From assembly GCA_023423335.1 (NCBI GenBank), contig JAFAFU010000065.1, positions 1-64,000 of the forward strand: a stretch of 64,000 nt of DNA, in the 5' to 3' direction. Source of the DNA: Bacillota bacterium (GTDB lineage Bacteria > Bacillota > Clostridia > Lachnospirales > Lachnospiraceae). The notes under the pieces were generated by a model. The model was not told the origin of the DNA, made no database searches, and saw only the letters and a program-made list of their open reading frames with translations. Both the position numbers and the translations under genes were made by a program. Shown here in pieces: positions 19,224-28,801 of this stretch (positions are counted from its first letter, which is position 1; each line of letters begins with the position of its first letter).

Positions 19224-20369
19224 TTATTTATATAATCTTGAAGCTAATTTTTTGTAATCCAGTAATTCATGGGCGACCTTATATGTGGCTTTTTGCATAT
19301 CCTTAAGTATACCGGGATCAGCTGCAATTGTTTTAAAAGCATCTGTCATATCGTCGATAGTTTGGACAAAAAAACCGTTCTCCTTTAAATATATCTCATG
19401 GCTCTTATGAGGATAAAGCATAACCGGACATCCGCAGCATATAGCGTTTTGCATTGTAACGGACTGACTGCCTGGTTGAACATACATATCAGCGGCACAA
19501 AGATAATCCATTAATTTATCGGAGCTCACCCACCCCAAAAATTGAATTCTTAAATCACTCTTAATAAGAGGCATAAGCACATTCTGCATATTCTCAGGAA
19601 TATCTCCTATTAAAATAAGACGAAATTTCTTTGAAGCTACTTTTGTAAAAGCGTTTAACAGATCTGCTGTACGTTTATAAGGATCCATTTTACCGGAATG
19701 TACAAATAAAACATCATCCTCCCTAAGTTGCATTTTATTACGAAGCTTAGTTCTTGTCTCTAAGTATTTATCTCCTTCATAGATAATACCGCCAAGAGGA
19801 TATATCTCTAATTTATCGTTGGATATCTTATATAAATCATGCACAAAATCCATACTTTCAATTGATATGCATAAAATCTTATCAATAAGGGGAAGTGCTT
19901 TATGTAAACAGCTCCTGTATATACATTTGTGCAAAATTTGTTTAGAAAGAAAGCTTCGTGCCGTATTTACAAAATACCCATGGCTATCTACATACAGTTT
20001 GATTTCAGGATGCTTCTTCTTATACCTTGCAACATTAATTATCTCATAGGCAGAAGCTCCATGAAAAAGTATCACATCTGGCTTAAAATCATTAATGTGT
20101 TTTAAAACTCCTTTGTAAGCGCGGACCTTTTTCATTACCGCAAGTGGCAAAAACGATTGAAAAGGAACTCTGATTACTTTTATTCCATCATTATTTACAT
20201 ATTCACCCGATTCCAGGTAAATAAGTTTACCAGTATTCTGCATTGATTCAGTAGATGCCAGTATCAGAACTTCATGACCATCTTCTTTATTTATACGGGG
20301 TAACACATTTTCCTGATAGTTAAAATTATCGATATAAAAACATGATAAACAGCAGTGTAAGATTTTCAT
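19224..20369 (-). CDS. Glycosyltransferase family 4
   Basis: This 381-residue GT-B protein starts with ILHCCLSCFYIDNFNYQEN, a form common among capsule GT4 enzymes. It continues with DVILFHGASAYE and YVDSHGYFVN around residues 97-130. The second half has VHSGKMDPYKRT, the acceptor of the donor-binding fold, and QPGSQSVTMQNAICCGCPVM, in which the usual EX7E glutamates are replaced by Gln/Ala. It overlaps the acyltransferase gene by four bases. Sugar specificity unknown. Confidence 0.78.
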   Translation of the reverse strand: MKILHCCLSCFYIDNFNYQENVLPRINKEDGHEVLILASTESMQNTGKLIYLESGEYVNNDGIKVIRVPFQSFLPLAVMKKVRAYKGVLKHINDFKPDVILFHGASAYEIINVARYKKKHPEIKLYVDSHGYFVNTARSFLSKQILHKCIYRSCLHKALPLIDKILCISIESMDFVHDLYKISNDKLEIYPLGGIIYEGDKYLETRTKLRNKMQLREDDVLFVHSGKMDPYKRTADLLNAFTKVASKKFRLILIGDIPENMQNVLMPLIKSDLRIQFLGWVSSDKLMDYLCAADMYVQPGSQSVTMQNAICCGCPVMLYPHKSHEIYLKENGFFVQTIDDMTDAFKTIAADPGILKDMQKATYKVAHELLDYKKLASRLYK

Positions 20370-20974
20370 TGCAGTACCTTCCTAATAAATTCTTTCGGAT
20401 CAGTAAAATATTCAGCATACCTAAGTAAATCTTCTTCGTTAAAGTTCCACCATTGAATTAACAATAATTTCTCAATTACTTCGCTTTCAAAGCGTTTTCT
20501 GATTTCCTTCGCCGGGGCTCCGGCAACTATGGAGAACGGTTCCACATCTTTTGTTACAACACTTCCCATACCTATTACTGCACCCGGACCAATATTAACT
20601 CCCTGCTTGATTAATGCATTCTCGCCAATCCAAACATCAGATCCTATTACTGTTCTTTTCCCATTTTCAGTAATATGCCGGGCATACTTTTTTTTAATAC
20701 TGTTTCTGCCGTCCTGAAATACTGGCGATGTTGATACCCACTCAACAGGATGCTTGCTTCCTCCGATCACCACATGACCTGCAATTGAGCAAAAGGACCC
20801 TATATCTGCATTAATTATTTCACAATTATAACCGCAATAAGAATGTCTATCCATATTGGTATTTACTATATTACAGCCCGAGTTTATCTTAGATGATTTG
20901 TCTATATTACTGTTCAATATCGCACTGCCTCTGGCCTTTTTTATAAATTTTGCCCATAGATATGAAAGTGTCAT
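20366..20974 (-). CDS. Hexapeptide-repeat O-acetyltransferase (xenobiotic acetyltransferase-like)
   Basis: This 202-residue left-handed beta-helix protein has coils such as INSGCNIVNTNMDRHSYCGY. The GGSKHPVEWVSTSPVF loop carries the catalytic-type histidine, and SDVWIGENALIKQGVNIG and GAPAKEI follow. That layout matches the XAT/CapH/colanic-acid acetyltransferase group, which O-acetylates a repeat-unit sugar with acetyl-CoA. It lies between the FucNAc cassette and a GT4 gene. Target sugar is unknown. Confidence 0.8.
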   Translation of the reverse strand: MTLSYLWAKFIKKARGSAILNSNIDKSSKINSGCNIVNTNMDRHSYCGYNCEIINADIGSFCSIAGHVVIGGSKHPVEWVSTSPVFQDGRNSIKKKYARHITENGKRTVIGSDVWIGENALIKQGVNIGPGAVIGMGSVVTKDVEPFSIVAGAPAKEIRKRFESEVIEKLLLIQWWNFNEEDLLRYAEYFTDPKEFIRKVLQ

Positions 20975-21034
20975 ATTTTTTCCCCTTTAAATGCCTCCAA
21001 TATATTACCTATTGAAGTGTGTCATTCCCTCATT

Positions 21035-22168
21035 TTACTTGTTTGTTACTCCCCATACCGTCCTGTTGATATAATCCGTATACGATAAAATAATTCTTAG
21101 CACCTTTTCAGACACATTGGGCATACTGTAGTCATTTACCGGTCTCAGTGTTCCCTTTTCCTGAGTTTCTAATATTGTTAATCCCTGGATTATTCTGTCT
21201 TTATTAAGTCCAACCATCATCACGGAGGCTTCCTCTATCGCCTCAGGTCTTTCATGGGCTTCTCTGATATTCAGTGCTTTAAATTCAAGAATCGAGGCTT
21301 CTTCGCTTATAGTTCCACTATCGCTTAACACAGCTTTTGAATTAATTTGAAGCTTTATATAATCATTAAAACCAAGGGGCTTCATTGTCTGAATAAGTGG
21401 ATTGAATTTAATGTTCTTAACCTCTATCATCTTTCTTGTACGGGGATGCGTACTGAGTATTATAGGCATTTTATATTTTTCGGCAATAGCATTGATACAT
21501 TCAATTAAAGCAAAGAAATTCGTATTTGAATTAATATTCTCTTCCCTGTGGGCTGAAATCACAAAGTATTTTCCTTCCGTAAGGTCTAATCTATTCAGCA
21601 CATTTGAATTTTCAATATCCTGCTTTCTAGAATTAATTACCTCAAACATAGGACTTCCCGTTTTAATAATCCTGTCCGCAGGTAATCCCTCTCTTAACAA
21701 ATATTCTCTTGCTATATCACTATATGTTAAATTAATATCCGCTATATGATCCACTATTTTCCGGTTGGTCTCTTCCGGTACTCTTTGGTCAAAGCAACGG
21801 TTTCCCGCCTCCATATGGAATATGGGTATATGCCTTCTTTTGGCAGCTATTGCACATAGGCAGCTATTTGTATCCCCAAGTATGAGGATTGCATCAGGCT
21901 TTGTTTCATCCAGTACCGGCTCCAACTTAATCAAAATGTTACCTATTGTCTCCATAGCAGATCCTGTAGCTGCATCAAGATAATAATCAGGTTTTCTCAG
22001 ATTGAAATCTTTAAAAAAAATATCATTCAACTCATAATCATAATTTTGTCCGGTATGCACCAGTATATGATCTATCACATTCGAATCGTCTAATTTTCTG
22101 ATCACAGCAGATAGCCTTATGATCTCCGGTCTCGTACCAACTACTGTCATTACTTTTAATCTGTTCAT
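21035..22168 (-). CDS. capG: UDP-N-acetyl-L-fucosamine synthase, C2 epimerase (CapG/FnlC)
   Basis: This 377-residue enzyme of the UDP-GlcNAc 2-epimerase family has VVGTRPEIIRLS at the N-terminus, HTGQNYDYELND near 35, GDTNSCL near 95, MEAGNRCFDQRVPEETNR near 120 and the SDSGTISEEA loop near 280. The start at 22168 (MNRLKVMTVVG) has a GGAGG site and lies four bases after the CapF stop; an earlier start would run into capF. Directly after CapE and CapF it completes UDP-L-FucNAc by epimerising C2. Confidence 0.9.
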   Translation of the reverse strand: MNRLKVMTVVGTRPEIIRLSAVIRKLDDSNVIDHILVHTGQNYDYELNDIFFKDFNLRKPDYYLDAATGSAMETIGNILIKLEPVLDETKPDAILILGDTNSCLCAIAAKRRHIPIFHMEAGNRCFDQRVPEETNRKIVDHIADINLTYSDIAREYLLREGLPADRIIKTGSPMFEVINSRKQDIENSNVLNRLDLTEGKYFVISAHREENINSNTNFFALIECINAIAEKYKMPIILSTHPRTRKMIEVKNIKFNPLIQTMKPLGFNDYIKLQINSKAVLSDSGTISEEASILEFKALNIREAHERPEAIEEASVMMVGLNKDRIIQGLTILETQEKGTLRPVNDYSMPNVSEKVLRIILSYTDYINRTVWGVTNK

Positions 22169-22172
22169 AATC

Positions 22173-23282
22173 CTATACCTCCAAATAGTAAGTGTCCGGC
22201 TTCTTCGGATCAAATACTTCATTCGCCCACATCACTGTAACCAAATCAGTATCACCTTCATTAATAATACAATGGGCATAACCTGTCGGTATATCAACGA
22301 CCTCAAGCTTATTACCTGTTACATGATAATCTATAATTTCATCACTATCGATTTTTCTGAATCGGATCAGGCCATTCCCCTGTACTACCAGAAACTTTTC
22401 ATTTTTGGTGCGGTGCCAGTGGTTTCCCTTAGTTATCCCAGGCTTGCTGATATTGACCGATATCTGCCCCCGATCCTCAGTACGGATGAACTCAGTAAAA
22501 GATCCTCTGTCGTCAATATTCATTTTTAACGGATAATTGAACTGGTCCTTTGGCAGGTAGCTTAAATAAGTACTATAAAGTTTTTTTTCAAACTCATTAC
22601 TCATATCAGGAATCAATAAGCTGTTTCTGCTTTCTTTATATGAATAGAGCAACTCAGCAATTTTACCAAGCGCTACCGAATGTACTATGGGAATCGTACA
22701 GTAGTTTCCAAATTCCCTGGCTTTACCCTCTAACGTATGAATGAACTCATCAACTACATCATCGATATATACCAAATTCATGATAGCCTTCGGCTCATTA
22801 ATTGTAATCTCCAGACCATTGGCAATATTATAACAGAAGGTGGCTACGGCGCTATTATAATTTGGTCTGCACCATTTACCGAATACATTTGGCAACCGGT
22901 AAATCAGTGCTTTACTGCCTGTTTCAGCCGCATATTCCAATAAAATATCTTCCCCTGCTTTTTTACTCTTACCGTAAGCATTATCCAATTCAGCCTGTAT
23001 GGATGAAGTAAGCAGAATTGTGGCTTTGTTTCCATGTCTTTTTAGATGACTAAGAAGCAGCGTCGTAAAACCGTAATTGCCGATCATGAATTCCTCTTCA
23101 TTCTTCGGCCGGTTTATCCCTGCAAGATGAAAGATAAAATCACAATCCTTAGTGAACTGCTCCAGCAGTGCAGGATCAGAGTCAACATCATATTCATAAA
23201 TATCCTCAAAGCTACGGTTCCTTAATTCTGCTGTCAGGTTTTTACCAACAAAACCTTTGGCACCAGTTATCAATATTTTCAT
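22173..23282 (-). CDS. capF: Bifunctional C3-epimerase/C4-reductase with C-terminal cupin (CapF/FnlB)
   Basis: This 369-residue protein has an N-terminal SDR domain (about 1-245; TGAKGFVGKNL at 6-16, SSIQAELDNAYGKSKKAGE with the YxxxK pair). The C-terminal cupin (about 255-369) shows GITKGNHWHRTKNEKFLVV and a PTGYAHCI metal-site segment. The fusion is diagnostic of Cap5F/WbjC, which performs 3-epimerisation in the cupin domain and 4-reduction in the SDR domain on the way to UDP-L-FucNAc. Its start shares one base with the CapE stop (TAATG). Confidence 0.92.
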   Translation of the reverse strand: MKILITGAKGFVGKNLTAELRNRSFEDIYEYDVDSDPALLEQFTKDCDFIFHLAGINRPKNEEEFMIGNYGFTTLLLSHLKRHGNKATILLTSSIQAELDNAYGKSKKAGEDILLEYAAETGSKALIYRLPNVFGKWCRPNYNSAVATFCYNIANGLEITINEPKAIMNLVYIDDVVDEFIHTLEGKAREFGNYCTIPIVHSVALGKIAELLYSYKESRNSLLIPDMSNEFEKKLYSTYLSYLPKDQFNYPLKMNIDDRGSFTEFIRTEDRGQISVNISKPGITKGNHWHRTKNEKFLVVQGNGLIRFRKIDSDEIIDYHVTGNKLEVVDIPTGYAHCIINEGDTDLVTVMWANEVFDPKKPDTYYLEV

Positions 23283-24304
23283 TATCTACTCTCCCAGGAT
23301 TTTATTTCATCATCAATATAGGATAGGGACATTAATTTTTCTTTTGTCTGCTCCAAGGTGAGGAGCCGTGTATTGTTCGAATTAAATTCGGTTAATTTAT
23401 TACGTTCCTGAATTCCGTCAATAAAATATTTATCATAATTAAGATCTCTTGTATCAGCGGGAACCCGATAGAAATTCCCCATATCAACCGCATGTACACA
23501 TTCTTCATTTGTAAGAAGTGTTTCATACATCTTTTCACCATGCCGTATTCCTATCACTTTAATATCATTTTCTGCATGGAAGATCTCTTTCACCGCTTGT
23601 GCCAACACTTTAATCGTTGTTGCCGGTGCCTTTTGAACCATGATGTCTCCACTGACCGCATTTTCAAATGCAAACAACACCAAATCAACCGCTTCTTCAA
23701 GGCTCATAATAAAACGGGTCATGGAAGGTTCTGTAACAGTTAACGATTTTCCGGCCTTAATCTGCTCAATAAACAGCGGAATGACCGAACCTCTGGAACA
23801 CATAACATTACCATACCGGGTTCCGCAAATTGATGTCTTATCCGGACTTACCGTCCGGGATTTAGCAACAAATACCTTTTCCATCATTGCTTTTGACGTT
23901 CCCATAGCATTTACAGGATATGCCGCCTTATCCGTTGATAAACAGATAACCTTTTTAACACCTGCGTCAATACAGGCATTCAATACATTGTCTGTACCAA
24001 TTACATTTGTTTTTACAGCCTCCATAGGGAAAAATTCACAAGATGGTACCTGCTTTAATGCGGCTGCATGAAATACATATTCCACTCCATTTATTGCGTT
24101 TTTAATACTTGCCAAATCCCTTACATCACCGATATAGTACTTGATTTTATCATTATGATAAATATGTCTCATATCATCCTGTTTTTTCTCATCTCTGGAA
24201 AAGATACGTATTTCACCTATATCAGTATCCAAAAAGCGATCAAGAACCGCGTTTCCAAAAGAACCTGTACCACCTGTAATTAATAAAGTCTTATTCTTAA
24301 ACAT
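23282..24304 (-). CDS. capE: UDP-GlcNAc 4,6-dehydratase/5-epimerase (CapE/FnlA)
   Basis: This 340-residue soluble SDR enzyme has ITGGTGSFGNAVLDRF as the Rossmann motif and RIFSRDEKKQDDMRH as the coenzyme-specific loop. HAAALKQVPSCEFFP and STDKAAYPVNAMGTSKAMME hold the catalytic residues of this subfamily, in which Tyr is replaced by Met. It performs the first step of UDP-L-FucNAc synthesis. It is followed without a gap by CapF and then CapG, and preceded by a WbuB-like transferase with three intervening bases. Confidence 0.93.
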   Translation of the reverse strand: MFKNKTLLITGGTGSFGNAVLDRFLDTDIGEIRIFSRDEKKQDDMRHIYHNDKIKYYIGDVRDLASIKNAINGVEYVFHAAALKQVPSCEFFPMEAVKTNVIGTDNVLNACIDAGVKKVICLSTDKAAYPVNAMGTSKAMMEKVFVAKSRTVSPDKTSICGTRYGNVMCSRGSVIPLFIEQIKAGKSLTVTEPSMTRFIMSLEEAVDLVLFAFENAVSGDIMVQKAPATTIKVLAQAVKEIFHAENDIKVIGIRHGEKMYETLLTNEECVHAVDMGNFYRVPADTRDLNYDKYFIDGIQERNKLTEFNSNNTRLLTLEQTKEKLMSLSYIDDEIKSWESR

Positions 24305-24307
24305 TGA

Positions 24308-25525
24308 TCAATGCTCCTCTTTGAAATGATTCATTATTATTTCATATGAATGCCTCGCGGTATATTTTTTTTCTAAATAAGCTCGTGCATTTGTACCCAT
24401 TCTTTTTCTTAGATTAGGATCACATAATGACATTATATATTTATTGAAACAAGCCGTATCTTTACTTTCACACCAATACCCAAATTCACCATTTACTATG
24501 ACTTGCCCTATATCTGTACTGATATCAGTAGCCGCTATCACCGGCATGGATGCCTGCATATAAGATAATAATCTTGAAGGAAAATTCGGTATCGTAAACC
24601 GATGATCCAGAAAAATCAGTCCGACATCGCAGGAATTCACAAGGATATCATATTCTTTTTTAGGGAGTTGCCGAAGTAATAACACATTTTCCGGCTGTTC
24701 ATTTTCAATAAACTGCTCAATCTTAACATAATCCGTACCCGAACCAATGATAACAAAGAAAACCTTTAATTGATTTTGATTTTCTTTTAAGCATTGAATG
24801 AAATAATCTATCCCTTGCGGTCTTCCCAAGTTACCCCCATATATAAAAACTGTACGATCTAAAGGTATACTATGTTTTAACCGGATACTCCTGATTTTTT
24901 CATCATCCTTATCCAGTATCAGCGGATCAATTGTATTAGGGCAAACCTCAACATACTGAGGTATGATCGTTGGATTATTCTTGATTATATAATCCACATT
25001 TGCCTGTGACATGCAGCCAATGTAATTAGATAGCAAATATAATTTTTTTTCTTTCCGTCTGAAATAATTATATATAAAGCCTTTGATACCTGACTTGGTT
25101 AACATACCAAGGTCTACTGCGTTCTGAGGGAAAATATCTTTTAGTAAAAGATAAGAAGTGGCATTATTCCGCTGCTTAATAAAATTAATAACCTTAACCA
25201 GGGTAATCGGCGGCGTAGAATACAGTACTAAGTCAAATTGGTTATTACAATATTTCCTGATCGCTTTAACAAATTGGCTCTCTAATAATACTGTTGATAT
25301 TCCCTTTTCAATTACATTCGTCTTTTGGATGTTCCCGACTCTCACCTTAAGCAAAGTACATTTTTCTTCAAAGACGATATGTGTCTTCTTCCGATGCCTA
25401 CGTTCCAGCGGGCTTACCATATATACAAAATGCCCATCTTTAATAAATTCTCTAAGCAAATCTGTATAGATGTTTTTTTCATGAATCGAATTTATATTGG
25501 CTAATGTTAAAAATAAAATATTCAT
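24308..25525 (-). CDS. wbuB: WbuB-like glycosyltransferase, probable FucNAc transferase
   Basis: This 405-residue GT-B protein has the signature region LLLKDIFPQNAVDLGML (about 150) seen in WbuB and related L-FucNAc transferases. YGGNLGRPQGIDYF near 255 and the donor-site SRLLSYMQASMPVIA near 345 follow. It adjoins the UDP-L-FucNAc cassette, which supports FucNAc as donor. It probably adds FucNAc to the first sugar on undecaprenyl diphosphate. Confidence 0.78.
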   Translation of the reverse strand: MNILFLTLANINSIHEKNIYTDLLREFIKDGHFVYMVSPLERRHRKKTHIVFEEKCTLLKVRVGNIQKTNVIEKGISTVLLESQFVKAIRKYCNNQFDLVLYSTPPITLVKVINFIKQRNNATSYLLLKDIFPQNAVDLGMLTKSGIKGFIYNYFRRKEKKLYLLSNYIGCMSQANVDYIIKNNPTIIPQYVEVCPNTIDPLILDKDDEKIRSIRLKHSIPLDRTVFIYGGNLGRPQGIDYFIQCLKENQNQLKVFFVIIGSGTDYVKIEQFIENEQPENVLLLRQLPKKEYDILVNSCDVGLIFLDHRFTIPNFPSRLLSYMQASMPVIAATDISTDIGQVIVNGEFGYWCESKDTACFNKYIMSLCDPNLRKRMGTNARAYLEKKYTARHSYEIIMNHFKEEH

Positions 25526-25527
25526 TG

Positions 25528-26571
25528 TTATCCTCTATACTGCGGAAAATACTTTACATTCGTTTGTTCTTCCGGCTTATATCCTCTGATATCCAGAAGC
25601 TGACTATATTTTTTATTATCAAATATTTTCTTTCCTATATAAAAATCATATATCCCATTTGGAGCAAAGCTTTTCTTATATTGAAATATTCCATCATTAT
25701 CCCCGTATCCGCCACCAAGAATGAATCTCTTAAGGCCTTTATCCTTAGCCCACTTAATGACTTCGAATTTTAAATAATCATTCGGCCTTATATTAAAATA
25801 TTCTCTCTCCGTACCACCAAGAAAAGAATAGCAATTTTCACTGCCATAAAGTACAAGCTCGGTAGAAATAACTTTATCCTCATATATAACATGAAAATAT
25901 ATATAATTTCCTTGCATCTGATGAATTGCCTCAAAGAATTCTTCGGTGAAATAGAAATTCCTATTTGCACCTGCACGGTCCATAGTACTGTAATATATTC
26001 TCTTAAAATCCTGAAAGTACTTTCCGTTCGGATCAATTATTATTTCTATTCCGGATTTGATTGCTTTCTTGATATTCTTGCGGACCTTATGCTCAAAATC
26101 CATTAATATCTTTTCTACCGGCAGATCCAAAGTACGGATTATATTGTGCATATGTGTCTCAATTATGCCGCTGTATTGATTCCTATAATCATTTAGCAGG
26201 TGAAATCTTACAAACTCACTTACAAACCCGTTTTGTTTGCAATACTCATCATATGCACAATTAACCGTATCAATGTTCTCACCTTCAACCAGGAATCCTC
26301 CATAGCCATAAGGACTGGATAGGTCAAACCATTTTCCCTTTTCGATACGGCCGCAAAAAAACTGTGATTCTGCGATATCCCGTAGCATTACCACATTAAT
26401 TGCCCTCGTATCGCCGTCATCATAATAAAACAATAATGGTTTACCGTCGCCGTGAATGAAAAAAGCATTCACATATCCATTCAGGTAGCTTACATCATAT
26501 CGGCTAAAGCTTTTTACAATGCTATCCCATGTATCTTTTTCATTTACATCTATCACCTGTAAATTATTCAA
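25528..26571 (-). CDS. FemAB/GNAT-like aminoacyl- or acyltransferase
   Basis: This 347-residue protein is related to the FemABX / GNAT-like acyltransferases. Visible are DVSYLNGYVNAFF at the N-terminus, a KVRKNIKKAIKSGI basic helix near 160, then FYFTEEFFEAIHQM, VISTELVLYGSENCYSFLGGT near 245 and FILGGGYGDNDGIFQYKKSF near 300. FemX proteins use aminoacyl-tRNA to decorate lipid II; GNAT-like relatives in polysaccharide loci may attach amino acids or acyl groups to sugars. It overlaps the PLP-fold gene by four bases. Donor and acceptor unknown. Confidence 0.65.
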   Translation of the reverse strand: MNNLQVIDVNEKDTWDSIVKSFSRYDVSYLNGYVNAFFIHGDGKPLLFYYDDGDTRAINVVMLRDIAESQFFCGRIEKGKWFDLSSPYGYGGFLVEGENIDTVNCAYDEYCKQNGFVSEFVRFHLLNDYRNQYSGIIETHMHNIIRTLDLPVEKILMDFEHKVRKNIKKAIKSGIEIIIDPNGKYFQDFKRIYYSTMDRAGANRNFYFTEEFFEAIHQMQGNYIYFHVIYEDKVISTELVLYGSENCYSFLGGTEREYFNIRPNDYLKFEVIKWAKDKGLKRFILGGGYGDNDGIFQYKKSFAPNGIYDFYIGKKIFDNKKYSQLLDIRGYKPEEQTNVKYFPQYRG

Positions 26572-27632
26572 GGCCTTCCTCCATAAAACTCACTTATACT
26601 TTGTATAATTCTCTCCATGTCTCTTTCTGTATATCTCTGGTCGCAAACCAGAGACATACCGCTATTATAAAGCTGAATGTTATTTATGCCATGCTGATTA
26701 CTTAGCGGCCAATGAACTGGACTATAAATGTCTTTCTGAATAAGGAATCTACGAAGTTCATCCCTTGTCCCATTCCGAATAAAAACAGGGACAAATAGAG
26801 GTACATCCCGATCTGTAAGCTCTATTGTTTCAATATCTGAAAACTTTTTTAATCTTTCTGTCAAATATGCCGCATTTTTAATTCTGCTTGTCCTGATCTT
26901 ATCCAAATCCAATCTCCTAATGCAATCAATATAAGTCAAGGGCAAACCATAGTTCCTATAATCTCTATCAAGCATCTCTTCCGCCATATTGAAATAATTT
27001 AAAAAAACTTCCTTTTTACCGAGTCCCTCTTCTATAAACTGCTGTTTTAATTCGGCAGCTTTTCGCCTAAGCTCTATATATGTTTTATTAATACTTAACT
27101 CTACGGTGTAATGAAATGGCTCACTGTTTTGCTTTAACACTAACGCTCCACAGGCTAATCCGGTCCATTTTCGAAAACTGGTAAAAACATAATCCGACAG
27201 CGGATTGTACGGTACGGAAGAAAACCAGGAGTGTGTAGCATCTTCAATAATGAGCTTCTTATTCCTTCGAAATCTTTCAATTAATTGTTCCTTAAATATA
27301 TTATGATAACCAAAATATTGCATAATCAATACCGCATCGAATGCAGCATTAAAATCAATGTTATAATGAAATTGGTTTTCTGAGAAGGACACCTCATAGA
27401 ATAAGACTGCTATACCATTTTCTATAAAAGGCTGTATCATGGTATGGCAGCAGTAAGAAGGAAGATAAACCGTTGTAAAATCAGCACCGGACTTTATATC
27501 GTTTATGATAAAATCCAATGCTGTCCTGCCTGTCAATAAAAATTGATGCGGAAACTCAGTATTTAACCCCGAGATTTCTGTTAATTCCATATTCCAGAAT
27601 TCGCTTCCAATTTCCCTCGTCAATTTCTTCAC
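26568..27632 (-). CDS. PLP-dependent aminotransferase-fold protein (DegT-related)
   Basis: This 354-residue fold-type I PLP protein has LLTGRTALDFII near residue 32, LPSYCCHTMIQPF near 57, the cofactor Asp131 in IIEDATHSW and the likely Schiff-base Lys155 in SFRKWTGLACGAL. It diverges from typical sugar aminotransferases. Overlaps of four bases with the FemAB-like gene and with the GNAT gene suggest a three-protein module modifying an amino sugar or preparing an amino acid substituent. Substrate is not recognisable. Confidence 0.68.
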   Translation of the reverse strand: MKKLTREIGSEFWNMELTEISGLNTEFPHQFLLTGRTALDFIINDIKSGADFTTVYLPSYCCHTMIQPFIENGIAVLFYEVSFSENQFHYNIDFNAAFDAVLIMQYFGYHNIFKEQLIERFRRNKKLIIEDATHSWFSSVPYNPLSDYVFTSFRKWTGLACGALVLKQNSEPFHYTVELSINKTYIELRRKAAELKQQFIEEGLGKKEVFLNYFNMAEEMLDRDYRNYGLPLTYIDCIRRLDLDKIRTSRIKNAAYLTERLKKFSDIETIELTDRDVPLFVPVFIRNGTRDELRRFLIQKDIYSPVHWPLSNQHGINNIQLYNSGMSLVCDQRYTERDMERIIQSISEFYGGRP

Positions 27633-28150
27633 CTTAGATCCTCATTTATTTTAGAAAATGAAATAACATCCACATATTGTCCTTGCTTATATAACCTGCT
27701 CTTTAGGATACCTTCTTCATTAAAGCCGCACTTTTTAAACATGCTCTGTGATATTCCGTTATGTTTGCTGACCTTTGCATAAATACATTTTAACCTTAAT
27801 TCTAGAAATGCATATTGTACAATTGTCATCAGGGCGTCTGATCCATATCCTTTTCCCCGGACATCCTTCAATGATAATTTAATATGCACTTCAGCATTTC
27901 CATTTTTATAGTCAATACCAGTCAGCATAACAACACCGATTGCTTCACTGCCAACATCAATAGCACACCTTAAGGTATCTTTTTCACTTTTCAGATTATT
28001 CGTCCAATCCTCCTGATTCCTCTGAGACACTGGGAATGACCAACCGCCAAGCATATACTCCGTTTCGCCATCGTTAATTATATCCAGCAGCATTGAATTG
28101 TCTTTCGGTTCTATCGCCCTTAATAATACCTTCTCACCCTTTATATTCAT
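27629..28150 (-). CDS. GNAT-family N-acetyltransferase (RimJ/RimL-like)
   Basis: This 173-residue single-domain acetyltransferase starts MNIKGEKVLLRAIEPKDNSML. The acetyl-CoA binding motif is LSLKDVRGKGYGSDALM near 92-108, and AKVSKHNGISQSMFKKCGF follows. It overlaps the sugar transferase gene and the PLP-fold gene by four bases each. In this position it may acetylate the 4-amino group of the sugar made by the PglF/PglE-like enzymes, a step done by the unrelated hexapeptide protein PglD in Campylobacter. That role is inference. Confidence 0.75.
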   Translation of the reverse strand: MNIKGEKVLLRAIEPKDNSMLLDIINDGETEYMLGGWSFPVSQRNQEDWTNNLKSEKDTLRCAIDVGSEAIGVVMLTGIDYKNGNAEVHIKLSLKDVRGKGYGSDALMTIVQYAFLELRLKCIYAKVSKHNGISQSMFKKCGFNEEGILKSRLYKQGQYVDVISFSKINEDLR

Positions 28151-28788
28151 TTTACCACTCTCTCATTCATCGAATTTTGCATTCGCCTGTATGCATCAAA
28201 ATCAATCGGGCTGTCAACACCTCTAACACCTATATCTGATTTTTCAAATACCTTCTTAATTGTTTTTAACAATATGAATAAATCCATCCTAAAACTAATT
28301 TTTTCGATATATTTTAAATCATATAAAAACTTTTCTTCCCATCCTATCGCATTTCTGCCATTCACTTGAGCCAGCCCTGATAATCCAGGCCTTACGGAAT
28401 GCCTTATGCGTTCCTGTGAATTATAATACGGTAAATATTGTTCCGCTAAAGGTCTGGGTCCGATAATCGACATATCACCCTTTACTATATTCCATAGTTC
28501 CGGCAACTCGTCCAACGATGTGTTTCTAAGAAATCTGCCGAACTTTGTTAGCCGATTCTTATCCGGTAATAATTCTCCTTCCGAATCCCTTTGATCTGTC
28601 ATTGTTCTGAATTTATATAGGATAAATATCTTTTCATTTAATCCGGGTCGTCTTGCTTTAAAAATTACCGGGCTTCCCAGCTTTATTTTCACGAAGATGG
28701 CTACCGTGAAGAACAATGGACTAAGCATAACGATTGCACTTAGCGATAACAAGAAGTCCAGAGGTCTTTTTACATATTTTTTATACAT
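28147..28788 (-). CDS. pglC: Initiating phosphoglycosyltransferase (PglC-like bacterial sugar transferase)
   Basis: This 213-residue monotopic membrane enzyme transfers a phospho-sugar from a UDP-sugar to undecaprenyl phosphate. It has KRPLDFLLSLSAIVML as the re-entrant membrane helix, YKFRTMTD, FGRFLRNTSLDELPELWNIV with the catalytic DE pair, and GPRPLAEQYLPYY plus RPGLSGLAQVNGRN. The short single-domain form is typical of PglC, which uses UDP-diNAcBac-type sugars. It starts 13 bases after the PglE-like gene, which supports such a substrate. Confidence 0.9.
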   Translation of the reverse strand: MYKKYVKRPLDFLLSLSAIVMLSPLFFTVAIFVKIKLGSPVIFKARRPGLNEKIFILYKFRTMTDQRDSEGELLPDKNRLTKFGRFLRNTSLDELPELWNIVKGDMSIIGPRPLAEQYLPYYNSQERIRHSVRPGLSGLAQVNGRNAIGWEEKFLYDLKYIEKISFRMDLFILLKTIKKVFEKSDIGVRGVDSPIDFDAYRRMQNSMNERVVK

Positions 28789-28801
28789 AATTCTCCCCCA
28801 G

